DNA of 64,000 nucleotides from assembly GCF_965363235.1 (NCBI RefSeq), contig NC_134850.1, positions 46,434,602-46,498,601 of the forward strand, in the 5' to 3' direction. The position numbers were made by a program, and so were the translations under genes. This DNA is from Mytilus galloprovincialis. Lineage: Eukaryota > Mollusca > Bivalvia > Mytilida > Mytilidae. Below are positions 48,447 to 59,700 of the stretch, piece by piece. Position 1 is the stretch's first letter. Each line of letters opens with the position of its first letter. The notes under the pieces are model-generated. The model worked only from the letters and a program-made list of their open reading frames with translations. It was not told where the DNA came from and searched no databases.

Positions 48447-48699
48447 AGCCAATTCCATTGAGTATGTAGGCAAAGGTAATATCTTTGGTTAGCTTGCTTG
48501 TTAGCTAAACCGTGAAGTCATTGTTAGGTAAGGTATACTACCCTCCTTTCAAAGTAGCCTGGTTCTACATACAGAAAGATATGTCATTTGTCCGACTAGT
48601 CTACTCTTAAAGTTTACATAACCTAACAATGACTTTTCTGTTCAGCAAGCAAGATAACCAAAGATATTTCCTTTGTCTACACACTCATTGAAATCGGCT
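48447..48699. mobile_element. 253-bp foldback MITE
   Basis: Inverted ends of about 85 bp: agccaattccattgagtatg, taggcaaaggtaatatcttt and gttagcttgcttgtt on the left, mirrored on the right through cattgaaatcggct. The centre is about 80 bp. Nested in the 4.1-kb element. No target duplication is clear. Confidence 0.8.
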
Positions 48700-49410
48700 T
48701 TAATGTTGCATAAGTTCAAGCAATTAGGGCAAAACTTACCGAGTAAAAAAAATCAAAAGGCCAATGTCTATCTACCTGGCAAATTTAAGAAAATTCAGAT
48801 CAGATAACGAAACTGGGTCCAGCAACATTTATAAGCAATTTAAGATTTTGACCCTCACAGTTTCCATTCCCCACAAAAATTCTCGTTACAACGAATCATT
48901 TTAAATACAAAAATACCAGTTGCAGCCTTTTGTTTATCTATTTATATATGTATACGGATAAAGCTATGAAAGGCAGCAGGGTCACCAGGGTGAGGAGTCC
49001 ATGTCATCTGAAATAAATGCTAAGCATAGATCTAGAAATCGACAGATAATCATGACATTAAAAAACGCTCTTCTTTTCGACTTTTTTCGAACAAATTGAC
49101 ACATAAAATTAATTATATAGTATTGTGGAATTTTTAACTTGTGTTCAATTCATTGGTTACACCTTTTACTAGGATAACAATCCTGTCAAGCATGAGCTGG
49201 GAAAAATATTTCAGAAAAGAAGATGGAAATGTAAAAGTTTCCGTGCGTCAGGTGCAACAGCATACGAACAGCTAACATTCCTCGTCAGGGTGAAAGCTAA
49301 AAAGTCCACGAAAATTTGATTTAAAGCCTTTATTCGTTCCAACAAAGTTATTGAGATTTTGTTGAGGATTTAACCATCTACGACTACAAGAATATTTTTT
49401 TTAGAATTTA

Positions 49411-49687
49411 CAGCTCTTCTATAAATATATGCAAAGCAAACCATTGATCAAATGGCTTTCTATGATTGTTTGGATGTTTGTAAACGACAGGTAAGTAATC
49501 TGTTTACTATATACTAGAATTTGTTTGGACAATAAACATTAACTTCAATTCCTGTCAGTTTGTATTTGACCAATCAAATCCCAGTATGTATTGAAACTCC
49601 GCCTACCTATTGTTTGAAAACATCCAAGCAAACATAGCAAGCAAGTCAATCAAAGTTTTTTTTTTGCATGCTTTTATAGAAGAGCTG
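49411..49687. mobile_element. 277-bp Tc1/mariner-type MITE
   Basis: TIRs cagctcttctataaa..atgcaaa and ttgcatgcttttatagaaga followed by gctg, flanked by TA at 49409-49410 and 49688-49689. CAG...CTG ends with a TA duplication are typical of Tc1/mariner MITEs. No coding capacity. Confidence 0.75.
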
Positions 49688-51463
49688 TACTATATAATGC
49701 AAAGAAGCGTTGTTAGCACAAGATTCACTGCACACTTTTAAAGTTCTGCTTCATCAAACATTAAAATGTGAACTTAAGTTTTGAGACTTTTTTAATCGAC
49801 ACGATTGGAATTTTTGTATATGAGAACATGGTTTATCTATTAGTTGAAAATGCGGATTTGAACAAACTTTCAGTACCTGCGAGCATTCGTTGTTCAATAA
49901 TGTGCGTCTTTGTATTATTATTTTATGTGATAAATTGTTGTGTTGGTACACCACTGTAACAATGAAGGAGGAAATAAGGAGGGTTGGTTGGGTGGAAAAA
50001 GGGGGGGGGGGGGTATACAGAGCGCTATAACAAACATGTCTATGCGGCATGGGCTTTGATCATTGTTGAAGCATCAATGTAAGAGGCATTTAATATCTTA
50101 ATAAAACTATTCTTATTTTAGATACTATATATTGTTATCTGATATTGGACGAAAGATGTTGCCCTTTTATGTAATTATGTAATAAAAGTTACGATCATTT
50201 AAAACCCAAATTAAACAGCCAAATGGATGCACAAGAGCTAAAATATGAGTCATAGATCCTATTGACAACAATTATCTGCCCAATTTTATTGATTTTGTAA
50301 CATTTGTTTCAAATATGACCAACTTCTTATCCAAAATCACCAGCACCGTATCAGGACCCACCAGCACAATGACAGGACCCACCAGCACAGTATCAGGACA
50401 TGAATAAATTGAGAAAATGCCAAATTTTAATTAATTGCAATGTTTTTTTCACAAAATAGTTTTGTCGTGTGGATTGCGATATAGAAAGCGGACTCTATGA
50501 GCATTTTTGTTTTATTTTTTCAGTTCTAGATTTTCTGAAAATGAGCATTTTTGTGTTACGCTTACTGAAACAGTTTAGAGGGTAAACTTTTTAATGGTTT
50601 ACATATGAACCCATAAGAAACAAAATTGAAAAATCTCAACTGTTTTCTTCCATTTTTTATGAGTGAAAACGTAAATAACCATCATTTTCGTCTTTGTTTA
50701 CATTTTTTCATTGATCACCAGCACCCGTCAGGACCGAATCACCAGCACAGAACGTTCTCTCGCAGGACAACCATACCCACCGTGGTTATAGTCATTGAAC
50801 AATTAAATCGATATTAAGTGTGGCGTCCATCTTCTCTAAACTTTATATACGAAGATTTGTTTACACAAAAAGAATATTCATATTTCACGATGGCTTTCCC
50901 CGAGGGAAATATGATTTTCGAGGGTGAACAAATCTGCATATCTCTCGAAGCCAAGGGAAATGAATGTTTTATTCCACTGCCAATATATGCTACACATAAA
51001 ATATAAGTTTGCAGACATTTTTTTTTATCTTAATTCGCTTGTTTTTGTAACTTAACACGACATTCACATTAAGAAACAGTACGGATCAAAAATTAATCAT
51101 TAGTCTTCTACTTCAATCTACCAATACGCGGCCACCATTACTAAAGTTGATTATTTTGCCACTATTGAGTGCGAATTTAAAATTTAGACAAACAAAAATC
51201 TTTTAATGTTGTATCTAGAACCTTAAAGTCTTAAATTACAATGAATCTATGTTTTTGCTTTGGGACCAGAATATTGTCGAAAAAAAAATAGCGAAAAAAA
51301 TTAGCCAAAAATTAATTAAGCCGTTTCCATGCAAGGAGAGTCTAGGAAACGCTCAGAAAGCACGATTTTGCGTTGTTTTTCTCGGAGCTTCGCCAAAAAT
51401 TTTTGCCTCGCTACGCTCGGCAACTATGTTTTGCCTCACTATCAAAAGAGGCAAGTTACGGCC

Positions 51464-51713
51464 CTGGCAGTTTCTTTTATTATGTTGTGTCCGATGATAT
51501 AATGAGATATATGATTATATCATCAGCAAAGAGTCTTACCCTTGATCGGATTCCCTCTGGCATGTCGTTTATGTAGAAAATGAACAAACTGGCAGTTTCT
51601 TTTATTATGTTGTGTCCGATGATATAATGAGATATATGATTATATCATCAGCAAAGAGTCTTACCCTTGATCGGATTCCCTCTGGCATGTCGTTTATGTA
51701 GAAAATGAACAAA
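51464..51713. repeat. Exact 125-bp tandem duplication
   Basis: 51464-51588 and 51589-51713 are identical as read, starting ctggcagtttctttt and ending atgaacaaa. The unit lies within a reverse-transcriptase fragment and includes its FADD box on the minus strand. Confidence 0.95.
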
Positions 51714-51783
51714 CGGGGTCCAATTAAGAATCGATCCTTGTGGAACGCCCGAATCGACGTTGATTGTATCAGATTTCCCCCTT
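51464..51783 (-). mobile_element. LINE reverse-transcriptase fragment, minus strand
   Basis: The minus strand encodes SDTINVDSGVPQGSIL (51729-51777), then after a one-base frameshift GPRLFIFYINDMPEGI and VRLFADDII, which are palm-domain motifs of a CR1/L2/Jockey-like LINE. The last part is tandemly duplicated. It is a pseudogene fragment. Confidence 0.85.
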
Positions 51784-52021
51784 CTACAACTACTACTTGT
51801 TTTCTGTCGTTTTTGATTTAACTACGACTTGTTTCCTGTCTTTTAATTTAACGTCTAAATTTGAAAATGATACTAATTTTCGCTATCGCTATGTTTTATT
51901 TTATTTTAAATCGTTGTGTACATTAACCGCGCGTAACGTCGCTCGATGTAGTCTCTCGGGTGTGTCAGACAACAATAAAATATGTAGTGCAATCTATGAA
52001 TCCTGGTAGAAACAACAAATA

Positions 52022-52383
52022 GGTGAAATTGTAATAGTTCAGAGAAGAGCTGCCAGTTATACACTTAACCAATACAGCTACCAAAGCAGTGTAACAGCCG
52101 TGCTTGATAATCTAAGCGGACTGAACCTACAATTAAGAAATATTGCATCAGTCACCATGCTATACAAAATTCATCATCAATTAGTAACCATCCCTATAAC
52201 AATCAATACCAAATACCATCAAAAGAACATAAATTTAAACAGCCATTATCTCCCACAAATTGCCATTATGTTCATTTTTTTTCCGAGACCAATAAGGTTG
52301 TTGAATTCTTTACCATACCAAGAAGCCTGTAGCCCAAACTTCGAAGCATTCAAGTCTGGTACAAAATCACTTATGTATTGCTA
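52022..52383 (+). mobile_element. LINE C-terminal fragment, plus strand
   Basis: Reads EIVIVQRRAASYTLNQYSYQ, then VTMLYKIHHQLVTIP, then PIRLLNSLPYQEA and FEAFKSGTKSLMYC before a stop. This is the conserved C-terminal region of CR1/L2/Jockey-like RT proteins. Its first in-frame ATG is only at 52100. The inverted 51464-51783 segment just upstream may belong to the same insertion. Confidence 0.8.
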
Positions 52384-52589
52384 GATCAAATCATATTTTT
52401 ATTCATATACCCCCTGACTGAAAAAAAAAAACTTTAAAAAATGTTTTTGAAATTATTGTAAATATGTTTATTTATTTTTTTTAATTCCCCTAGTATGCAC
52501 CTTTTTGTAATCTTCGACATATTGAAGATAAGAAGTATTATGTAGATGAAGATATGCATATGTTCAATCTTTTACAGACACAATTAAGA

Positions 52590-52660
52590 CACTTTCGAGC
52601 ACGGAGAGTTGTCTCATTTTGGCACTATAACCACATCTACTTGTTTATATTAAGATATCA
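52590..52660 (+). repeat. Dispersed repeat tail
   Basis: cacggagagttgtctcattt, then tggcactataaccacatcta, the common tail motif. Confidence 0.55.
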
Positions 52661-53034
52661 AATGACCTACAGGTTATAAAAATAAGTAAGTACCATTTCC
52701 CTACTTCTCTCTCTAAAAAAAGAAGCTATGGTGCAACAAAAAGGGATTTTTCGATGAGCCATCTAATGCGGTTCTCCCTAATTAGGAGTTAGCTGGTTTG
52801 AAATTTAAAATGAAAATGCTCGTTCCTTTCCCCTTCGTCATTAGTACCCACAGAAAAAATAAAAACCTCTATATCAGGTTTATTTAACGGAAGCTCTACT
52901 TGGTAAATGTATAATAATGGCATAATGAATTTTGCAGCACCCGCAATGGTTTATGCGTCACAGAAGAAACTGCACGGAAAATAATAAAAACATGTAAAAA
53001 AAAAAATAGAAAACAACAAAAAGAACAAGTATCA

Positions 53035-54835
53035 AGTATACAAGATCTAGCAAAATCATTGGCATATGGTAATCAAATAGATGTTATTCATTTAGATTTT
53101 TCAAAAGCATTTGATAAAGTCCCCCATCAAAGATTAGCCCAAAAATTAGAAATTAAATTTTTGCTTTGGCACCTTCCGTTGATCATTTGTTAGCGTTAGG
53201 CGTCCAAGAAAAATATATAATAACCTTATTGCTATTTAGTCCAATCCGGGAAAAACAGTCATTTACACAACTTCCTGTTTGGGTCATGCCGCCAAAAATA
53301 AAGGTCATCAGTGGTGAGCTGAGGGAGGAAAAACTTTAGAAAGAGACCATTAAAAAACTTTGATAGAGTATGATCCACTTTTTTCGAAATTAAAAATGAA
53401 GTAAAAAAATATTTTGTATGAAGTATTTACGGTAGTTTAACAGGTCTCACTAAAAAGTATCTTGCATGGTGCATTGTTTAAACAGGGTCCTAGATAGTTT
53501 CAACTGGATGAAAAAGTTGAGTAATTTTAGAACTTATCCAGAATGGAATAAATAGCGATTAGGTGTATAGCCTCTCAAGATGTCATAATTATTTGGACTA
53601 AGTATTAGGAATCAAAATTTAAATTGGATAAATGATTTTTTAGCTGACAGGCAACAGCAGGTATTACCAATGTTATTTCAACTGATCCGGCAGAGCTTAC
53701 ATTTTAATTTGCATAAGGACAGTCTATTTGAAGATGTGTGTGTTAAGGTGATTGCCGTTATAATTATCATTGATTTCTAATCACCTATTAGTGTGACCAA
53801 ACAAATATACAATAACCATAACTGGACACTTCATTGGTGAGTTTATCACAAAACACCTATCAGTAGATGGACTGGTCAATGATAAGCGAACCGTTTTAAC
53901 TCCACCCAGTCAAGTGAAATAAATCAAGTAATACTCAGGGAGCAGTTTTAGGCCCAACATTATTTTTACTTTTTATTAATGATTTACCAGAACATGTAAC
54001 TTGCAATTCAAGACTTTTTGCAGATGACCTGTTTATTGTATAGATTTATCTAGTTTAGGACAATGGGAAGAGGACTGGCAAATGAATTTTAATCCTGAAA
54101 AGTGTTATGTTACAACAATGTGTTATACATACAAATGACATACATTTTGCGTATTTCTGAAAAAAGTAAACCTTCCTCTTTTCACTTTTGATTATATAGT
54201 GTACAATCATCATGATCATGTTTTAGAAGCAGTAAAAGACAGTCAATATTTAGGCGTAACTATAAGCCATGATCTTGATAAATTTGGGAACACATATAAA
54301 CAATATTACCTGTAAGGCAAATAAAACCTTATGTTTTCTTCGTAGGAACTTGAAAAACTGCACACATAAGGTTAAAAACCTTACATACACATCACTTGTC
54401 CGTCCAGTCGTCGAATACTCTTCCCCCGTCTGGGATCCGTTCAAAAAGCAACACATCACTCAGGTTGAGCAGGTACAGCGTAAGGCAGCCTGGTTTAATG
54501 TCTTTAACGATTATAAAGACAGCTTTGAAGCAGTTTCAAATTTAATTAAATCTTTAGAATGGGAAAGTTTAGAAACAATAAGAAAAAGAGCTGGATTAAC
54601 TATGCTATATAAAATAAATTGGGGGTTAGTTGAAGTTCCTAAGGACAATATAACAATGTCAGATAGACGTACTAGGGGGAAACATAAATTTAAGCAAATA
54701 TAAAAAAATAAAGATTTCTATAAATTTTCTTTTTTTCCTCGCACTATTTCTGAATGGAATTCACTACCTGAAGCATTAGATATGTCTGACACCCTGGAAT
54801 CCTTCAAAGTGGCATATCCACTCTAACATTTGAAG
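53035..54835 (+). mobile_element. Broken CR1/L2-like LINE with two internal interruptions
   Basis: RT pieces occur in collinear order: VIHLDFSKAFDKVPHQRLAQ (53073-53150), IRNQNLNWINDFLADRQQQV (about 53604-53665), [20 protein letters not shown] and LFADDLFIV (53936-54040), an YLGVTISHDLD segment, then the longest open stretch 54269-54703 with LVRPVVEYSSPVWDPFKKQH and VEQVQRKAA, and finally ISEWNSLPEALD and FKVAYPL. Non-homologous stretches at about 53160-53590 and 53670-53925 split it. It ends before an AGAAGAAG tail (about 55000-55018). It is inactive. Confidence 0.85.
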
Positions 54836-54839
54836 GACC

Positions 54840-56227
54840 ACACCAACTTATTAAACTAAGAAGCCACTGTACATAATGTATATATGTTATTGTAAACGAT
54901 TTTTCTTTGTCATATTAATTTTAAATTAAGTCCATATGTACATAGCACACAAGTTCCGGGAAGTTTTACACTCCTACCTAGGAGTCTACTCCCGTATTCA
55001 GAAGAAGAAGAAGAAGTAACAAATACTAGCAAAATTAAATACGGTACAAAGTAAATATAGAATAATAAGAAATAAACAGAAATTGAAATAATGCCCTCTA
55101 AGTCATATGTTCATATGTTATAGGACTTCTCTGAACCAACTTAGTGACAAGTTACCAGTAGCAGTGGCAGATTCAAAAATGTTCATAAGTGGGGGCTCAC
55201 TGACTGCCTAAGAAGGGTCCTGCTCCAGTCATGCTTCAGTGTTTCCCTATATAATCAACCAAACTTTTACCAGAAATGGAGTGAGCCTCTGGTTACGTCA
55301 TCTAATAACTCTTATGTTACGTATATTTTTTTCCTATTGTTAAAGGCCTTACAGTTGCCTGTAGTTGCTTACTTCCATTTCCTTTGAACATTGTTGAACT
55401 ATGGTGGATAGTCGTCTCAGTGGCAATTATACCACATCTCCTTATTTTTATATATTAGTGGTTGATTACATGTGACATGCTTAAAGTTTGTATTCAGAGC
55501 TGAAAGGAGACCTTCCAAATTAATAGTCAAAAATGCAATGTGTTCAATTGACATATTGTGTTTTCTAACATGTCTAATGCTACACAGAAGCAAAATATAA
55601 CATATATACATACATAATATAATATCATACATTTGTCATACACAGAAGCAAAATGTAACACATACATAATATAATGTCCCAATTTAATGTTAAATATTTC
55701 ATTTATGGCAAGATTCAAAAGTGATGGTAATTGATTTTCTTACTAATAAAATTTCCTTAAAAAATCGGCATACCTGTTCTTTTCACTGTTATTTATAATT
55801 ATGAGGAAATCATCTAAGTACAATTAAGTATATTGCTTATCATAATTTTTGGTAACCGTTTATCATGTTTATACATGTATGTCAAAAGAATATTGCCCCA
55901 AAGAGTTGATGTAAAAATTTATTCGAGAAAAACTGTAAATTTCTGATGATAACTGATATTAGACCAGCAACCATGATTTCTACTGGGATTTTTAGTCTGG
56001 AGTGCAATAGATGTACACTTGACTTTAAATAAAATAAAACCATGATAACTTCAGTTAAAAAAAATTCTCATCATTCATGTCATTTGATATGTTTAGGAAA
56101 ATAAAGCTTAAGAATAGGGAGTATATATCCATCTAATACATCAGTATATGCACAGGAAAAAAAAAAACACTCTAAAAGCAAAGGAACAGCGTATATTACT
56201 TTAATATTTTTTTTTTTTATTTTTCAG
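54840..56227. other. Upstream region of lig3
   Basis: Contains a dispersed repeat tail at 55340-55440 (gtctcagtggcaattatacc, acatctcctta) and the T-rich tract plus acceptor ending at 56227. At least one 5' UTR exon should exist upstream; I could not identify it. Confidence 0.4.
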
Positions 56228-56233
56228 TTTTAC

Positions 56234-56263
56234 ATGCGAACTAAATGCTTAAGACCCTCCTAA
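56234..56263 (+). promoter_or_regulatory. Short uORF overlapping the lig3 start codon
   Basis: A nine-codon ORF (ATG CGA ACT ... TCC TAA) begins 11 bases before the main ATG in another frame and ends inside the coding region. Ribosomes using it would skip the mitochondrial-form start, so it could tune translation. Confidence 0.5.
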
Positions 56264-56752
56264 GAACTTCTTGTATAAATGGAAGAAGTGTACCAAGGAA
56301 ACCAATTTCTGGATGTATTTTGAGCAGAAATGTTAATTTAAGCTGGTATGCAGCAAACAACCAACAACAAAGATTATTAAGGCAGTTTAGCTTGTCTTTG
56401 GAATCACATATTTCCCTTCAACATGATCACGTGAAAATTCAATATTATCTTTTCAAACTTGTGAGGAATTTCCACACATCTATTAAGTGGAATAATAAAT
56501 ATATTGTCAACCATGCCAAAGAAGGAACTACGAAATGCAAGAAATGTAAAACCAAGATAGAGACAGGAGATTTAAGGGTTGGTAAAGTGGTGATCAATCC
56601 ATTGTCCAAAGGAGCTGGAGATATGAAGCTGTGGTATCATCCAAGGTGTATGGTGGAAACATTTAAATTAACTACAACTATGATAGAAAAGATGGAAGGA
56701 TTTGGTGACCTTGAAATGGAGGCTAAAGATAATATTACTAAATTGATAAATG
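56245..56752 (+). CDS. lig3: lig3 coding exon 1 (presequence and PARP-like zinc finger)
   Basis: The exon begins at 56228 after acceptor atttttcag, with 17 bases of 5' UTR. An in-frame TAA directly precedes the ATG, which fixes this start. It ends phase 1 at AATG followed by gtacaag. Open frame beyond 56752 is intron read-through. Confidence 0.92.
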
Positions 56753-59700
56753 GTACAAGTTCAGAGTGCACATTATATAGCAATAAAATTATTAAGTTTT
56801 GTCAAAAACATGAAATACTTTTAGCAAACATTCATGACATTGTAAAAAGCCTTTTTAGGACTTTTTTTATAAAGGTAAATATTGAAACTGATTTCTCATA
56901 TAATATTGGAACATGAAATACTTTATAAATCCCTTAATTGTAAAACATTATACTATACACAATTGAGTAAGGTAAAAGTCACATGACACAGTTAACTTCA
57001 ACCATGGGATTTTTTTATCAATACAAATTATTCTGATGCACCTTCGTTTCAACAGAGGTTACCCTCAGCTTACCAGTAACCAAATAAGCTTTTGATCAGT
57101 AAAAATGCTGGATACTGTCTTTTTTTTTTTAGAAAATTCTAGGATTCTAGAATGAATTATTCATGCTATTGAAAGAGTACCGGTAATTGATTTGTACTAT
57201 GAATTATATTTGTTGTTGTTTCAGAATCTAAGTCTGTACTCAAGAAAACAGAAAGCATGAAAACCTCAAATAGTGCATATCAGAAGAAAAAACCAACTAC
57301 TTCTACAAAATCGTCCAAGAAAGTTTTAAAATCTATCTACTCTCCCTCCTCTCCAACAGACTTATTGGAAGCTGACATAGACTTATCTGCTGCTGGTAGA
57401 GGTCAAGGTTTGATTTGAATTTACAACATATATAAAATGTGTATGAATGCCATTGAGACAACTCTCCATTCAATGTCACAATGTATAAAATGTCAAAGTA
57501 TGGCCTTCAGCACGGAACCTTGGCTCACACAAAACAGCAAGCTATAAAGGCCCCCAAAAATGACAAGTGTAAAACTATTTAAATAGAAATCCTGTCTATT
57601 TACGTGATTTAAATCTATATAAAAAACAAAAACGAGAAACACCTATGAACTACACTAACAAACAACAACTACTGAATAATAGGTTCCTGACTTAGGATGG
57701 TACACCACTATAAATTGTAACACTTTTAAGCAGATGAAAAATTAACAATTATAATAGAACATGTTTTTTGGTACCTTCAAGCATACTAGTATCTTTTTAA
57801 ATTATTTTTTTCTCAAAAATATTGACCATGTTGACAGGTCTGGCAGTGCTAGCTTTTTATTTGTTTTAAAAGATATTGGCACAAACTTGCTATATCTTTT
57901 TAAAATAATGTTTGCCTTTTTCAAATTGTCAGTGACACCCAGAGATATATGAATATAAAGCTTAACAGTCTCTGTTATCTTATGCACTTTTTTTATGAAA
58001 CTTCTTTATATATCAGAAATAAATTACAATGATTGTATGTTTATAATTGTAGAATCACTTAACTGTGATGTCGGCAATCCTGGTGATTCCTTAGAGAATT
58101 TCAGGAAGTTGTGTGAAGACATTGCAGCAGAAAAAAGTTACCTTGTAAAAACAAAGAAAGTTTCCTCATTGTTAATGGAGGGGCCTGAGGGAGGTATAAA
58201 CCATATGTACACTTGATCTTATTCTGCAAAGGGACTATTTTTGTGAAACTTGAATTTTACAATTTCAATGGCAAGTTTGCAAGATTTTATTTTTCCATAT
58301 TCTCAATTCTGATTTTGATTTTCCTTGAAGATCAAATTTACATGACATGCCTGAGGGTATATTTCCTTGATTTTATCTTAATAATAAATAATATGAGCAA
58401 TGATTTTTGTATATATGCGTAATGCATATGCTTACCTATGACCATTATTTAATTTCACACTAATTGTATTTCGTTCTTTAAATTGATATATTTTATAGAT
58501 GGATTTAAAGGTGATGCCTACCTGTGGTTGAAGTTGTTGTTACCTGGATTTGTGAAGCGTGTTTATAACCTTAAGAGTAAACAGTTGGTTAAATTATTTA
58601 GTCAGGTAAAATACAGAATATAGATATTAGAAGATGTGGTATGAGTGTCAATGAGACAACTCTTCCGAGGAGACTAAATGACACAGGTATAGAATGCTTG
58701 TTATTTTGGATTACTGTCTTGTTGACATTTACTTGTTATCTCCTTTTATCCATTCTCATTTTTCTGATTTGAAAATTTGTAATTCATCTTTAGGTCGGAT
58801 GATGTCTACTTTTGATGTGTAATGCAACATTTGATTGGATAATTTCTGCCTTTAACCCTTTCGCTGATGATTCCCCGTTAACTGGGATTCAAGCTTCAGA
58901 CAGCTGATGATGAGTCCCGTTTTACCGGGGTCGGAAAACCTGTTTTATATTTCCTGCTCAAAACAGTGCAAACACAAGTTATCTTTCTTTGTTGAATACC
59001 TGGATGAAAGTGTAAATATTGAAAACTGTGTCAAAATCAGAGGAAATTTACAGAATTTAAAAGAATATGGAAGAGTTGAAGCCAAACTAGTATACTTTTT
59101 TGACATAAAATGTCGTTTTATGTACAAAACACTTGGAATTGACATCATTCCGTGTAAGGAATTTTTACAGCCTCATTAAATTTTTCAAAATTTTGCCGTT
59201 TTGTGTTAAAAAATTACGATTTTGGGTTAAAGAGCAGAATTTTGAGAATTTCACCTAGATAATGCTGAATTTGAAAATTTGAATATTTTATGAAGAAAAA
59301 ATTATCAAAACATGAACAAAACTGTGAACATGGTGTTAGTGAAGGAACATGATGAAATAACATGAATAATGACACAAATAGCTACAGACAACTTTTTATT
59401 GACATTTATTATGAAGATCTCCCACTTGAGTAATAGTAGCCAGGGAAGCCATCGTCTCAGAGTAGCTTCTGTCTGGGTAGCTATCGATGAAAGGGTTAAT
59501 TGCATACTCTGAATTTAGGCAACAAGGTTGTGCAATCACAGTTGTTGTTTCCTTGATATTCCAAATGTTTTCTCTTGAACATTTTATAACTATGGCAAAA
59601 GAAAAAGAAAAAAAGACAAAGTTTGACAAGTTGCAACTATCAATTTAGGATGTCCATTGTTGAACTCAATTGCTCTTGCTGCTCTAGATCTCTTTGTTGG

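Larger units (their letters stand above)
46678..50784. mobile_element. 4.1-kb TIR DNA-transposon-like element, CACGGTG ends, 5-bp target duplication
   Basis: The first 48 bases (cacggtgggtatggttgtcc through gtgctggtgatt) are repeated exactly, inverted, at the right end, and about 56 bases match with one mismatch. The element is flanked by GTTAT on both sides (46673-46677, 50785-50789). Subterminal arrays of ggtcctg..gtgctggtggg lie at 46715-46770, 46910-46975, 50336-50403 and 50716-50750. No transposase-length open frame exists inside, so it is non-autonomous or decayed. Confidence 0.85.

Noticed and set aside
56753..56916. Extension of the LIG3 first exon to a 223-residue open frame
   Set aside because: A consensus donor follows 56752, and the next exon continues the ligase III sequence in phase. 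The extension has no family similarity.
58907..59179. 90-codon open frame as an extra LIG3 exon or a transposase
   Set aside because: It sits within the TTAA MITE, lacks splice sites in phase with LIG3 and has no recognisable transposase motif.
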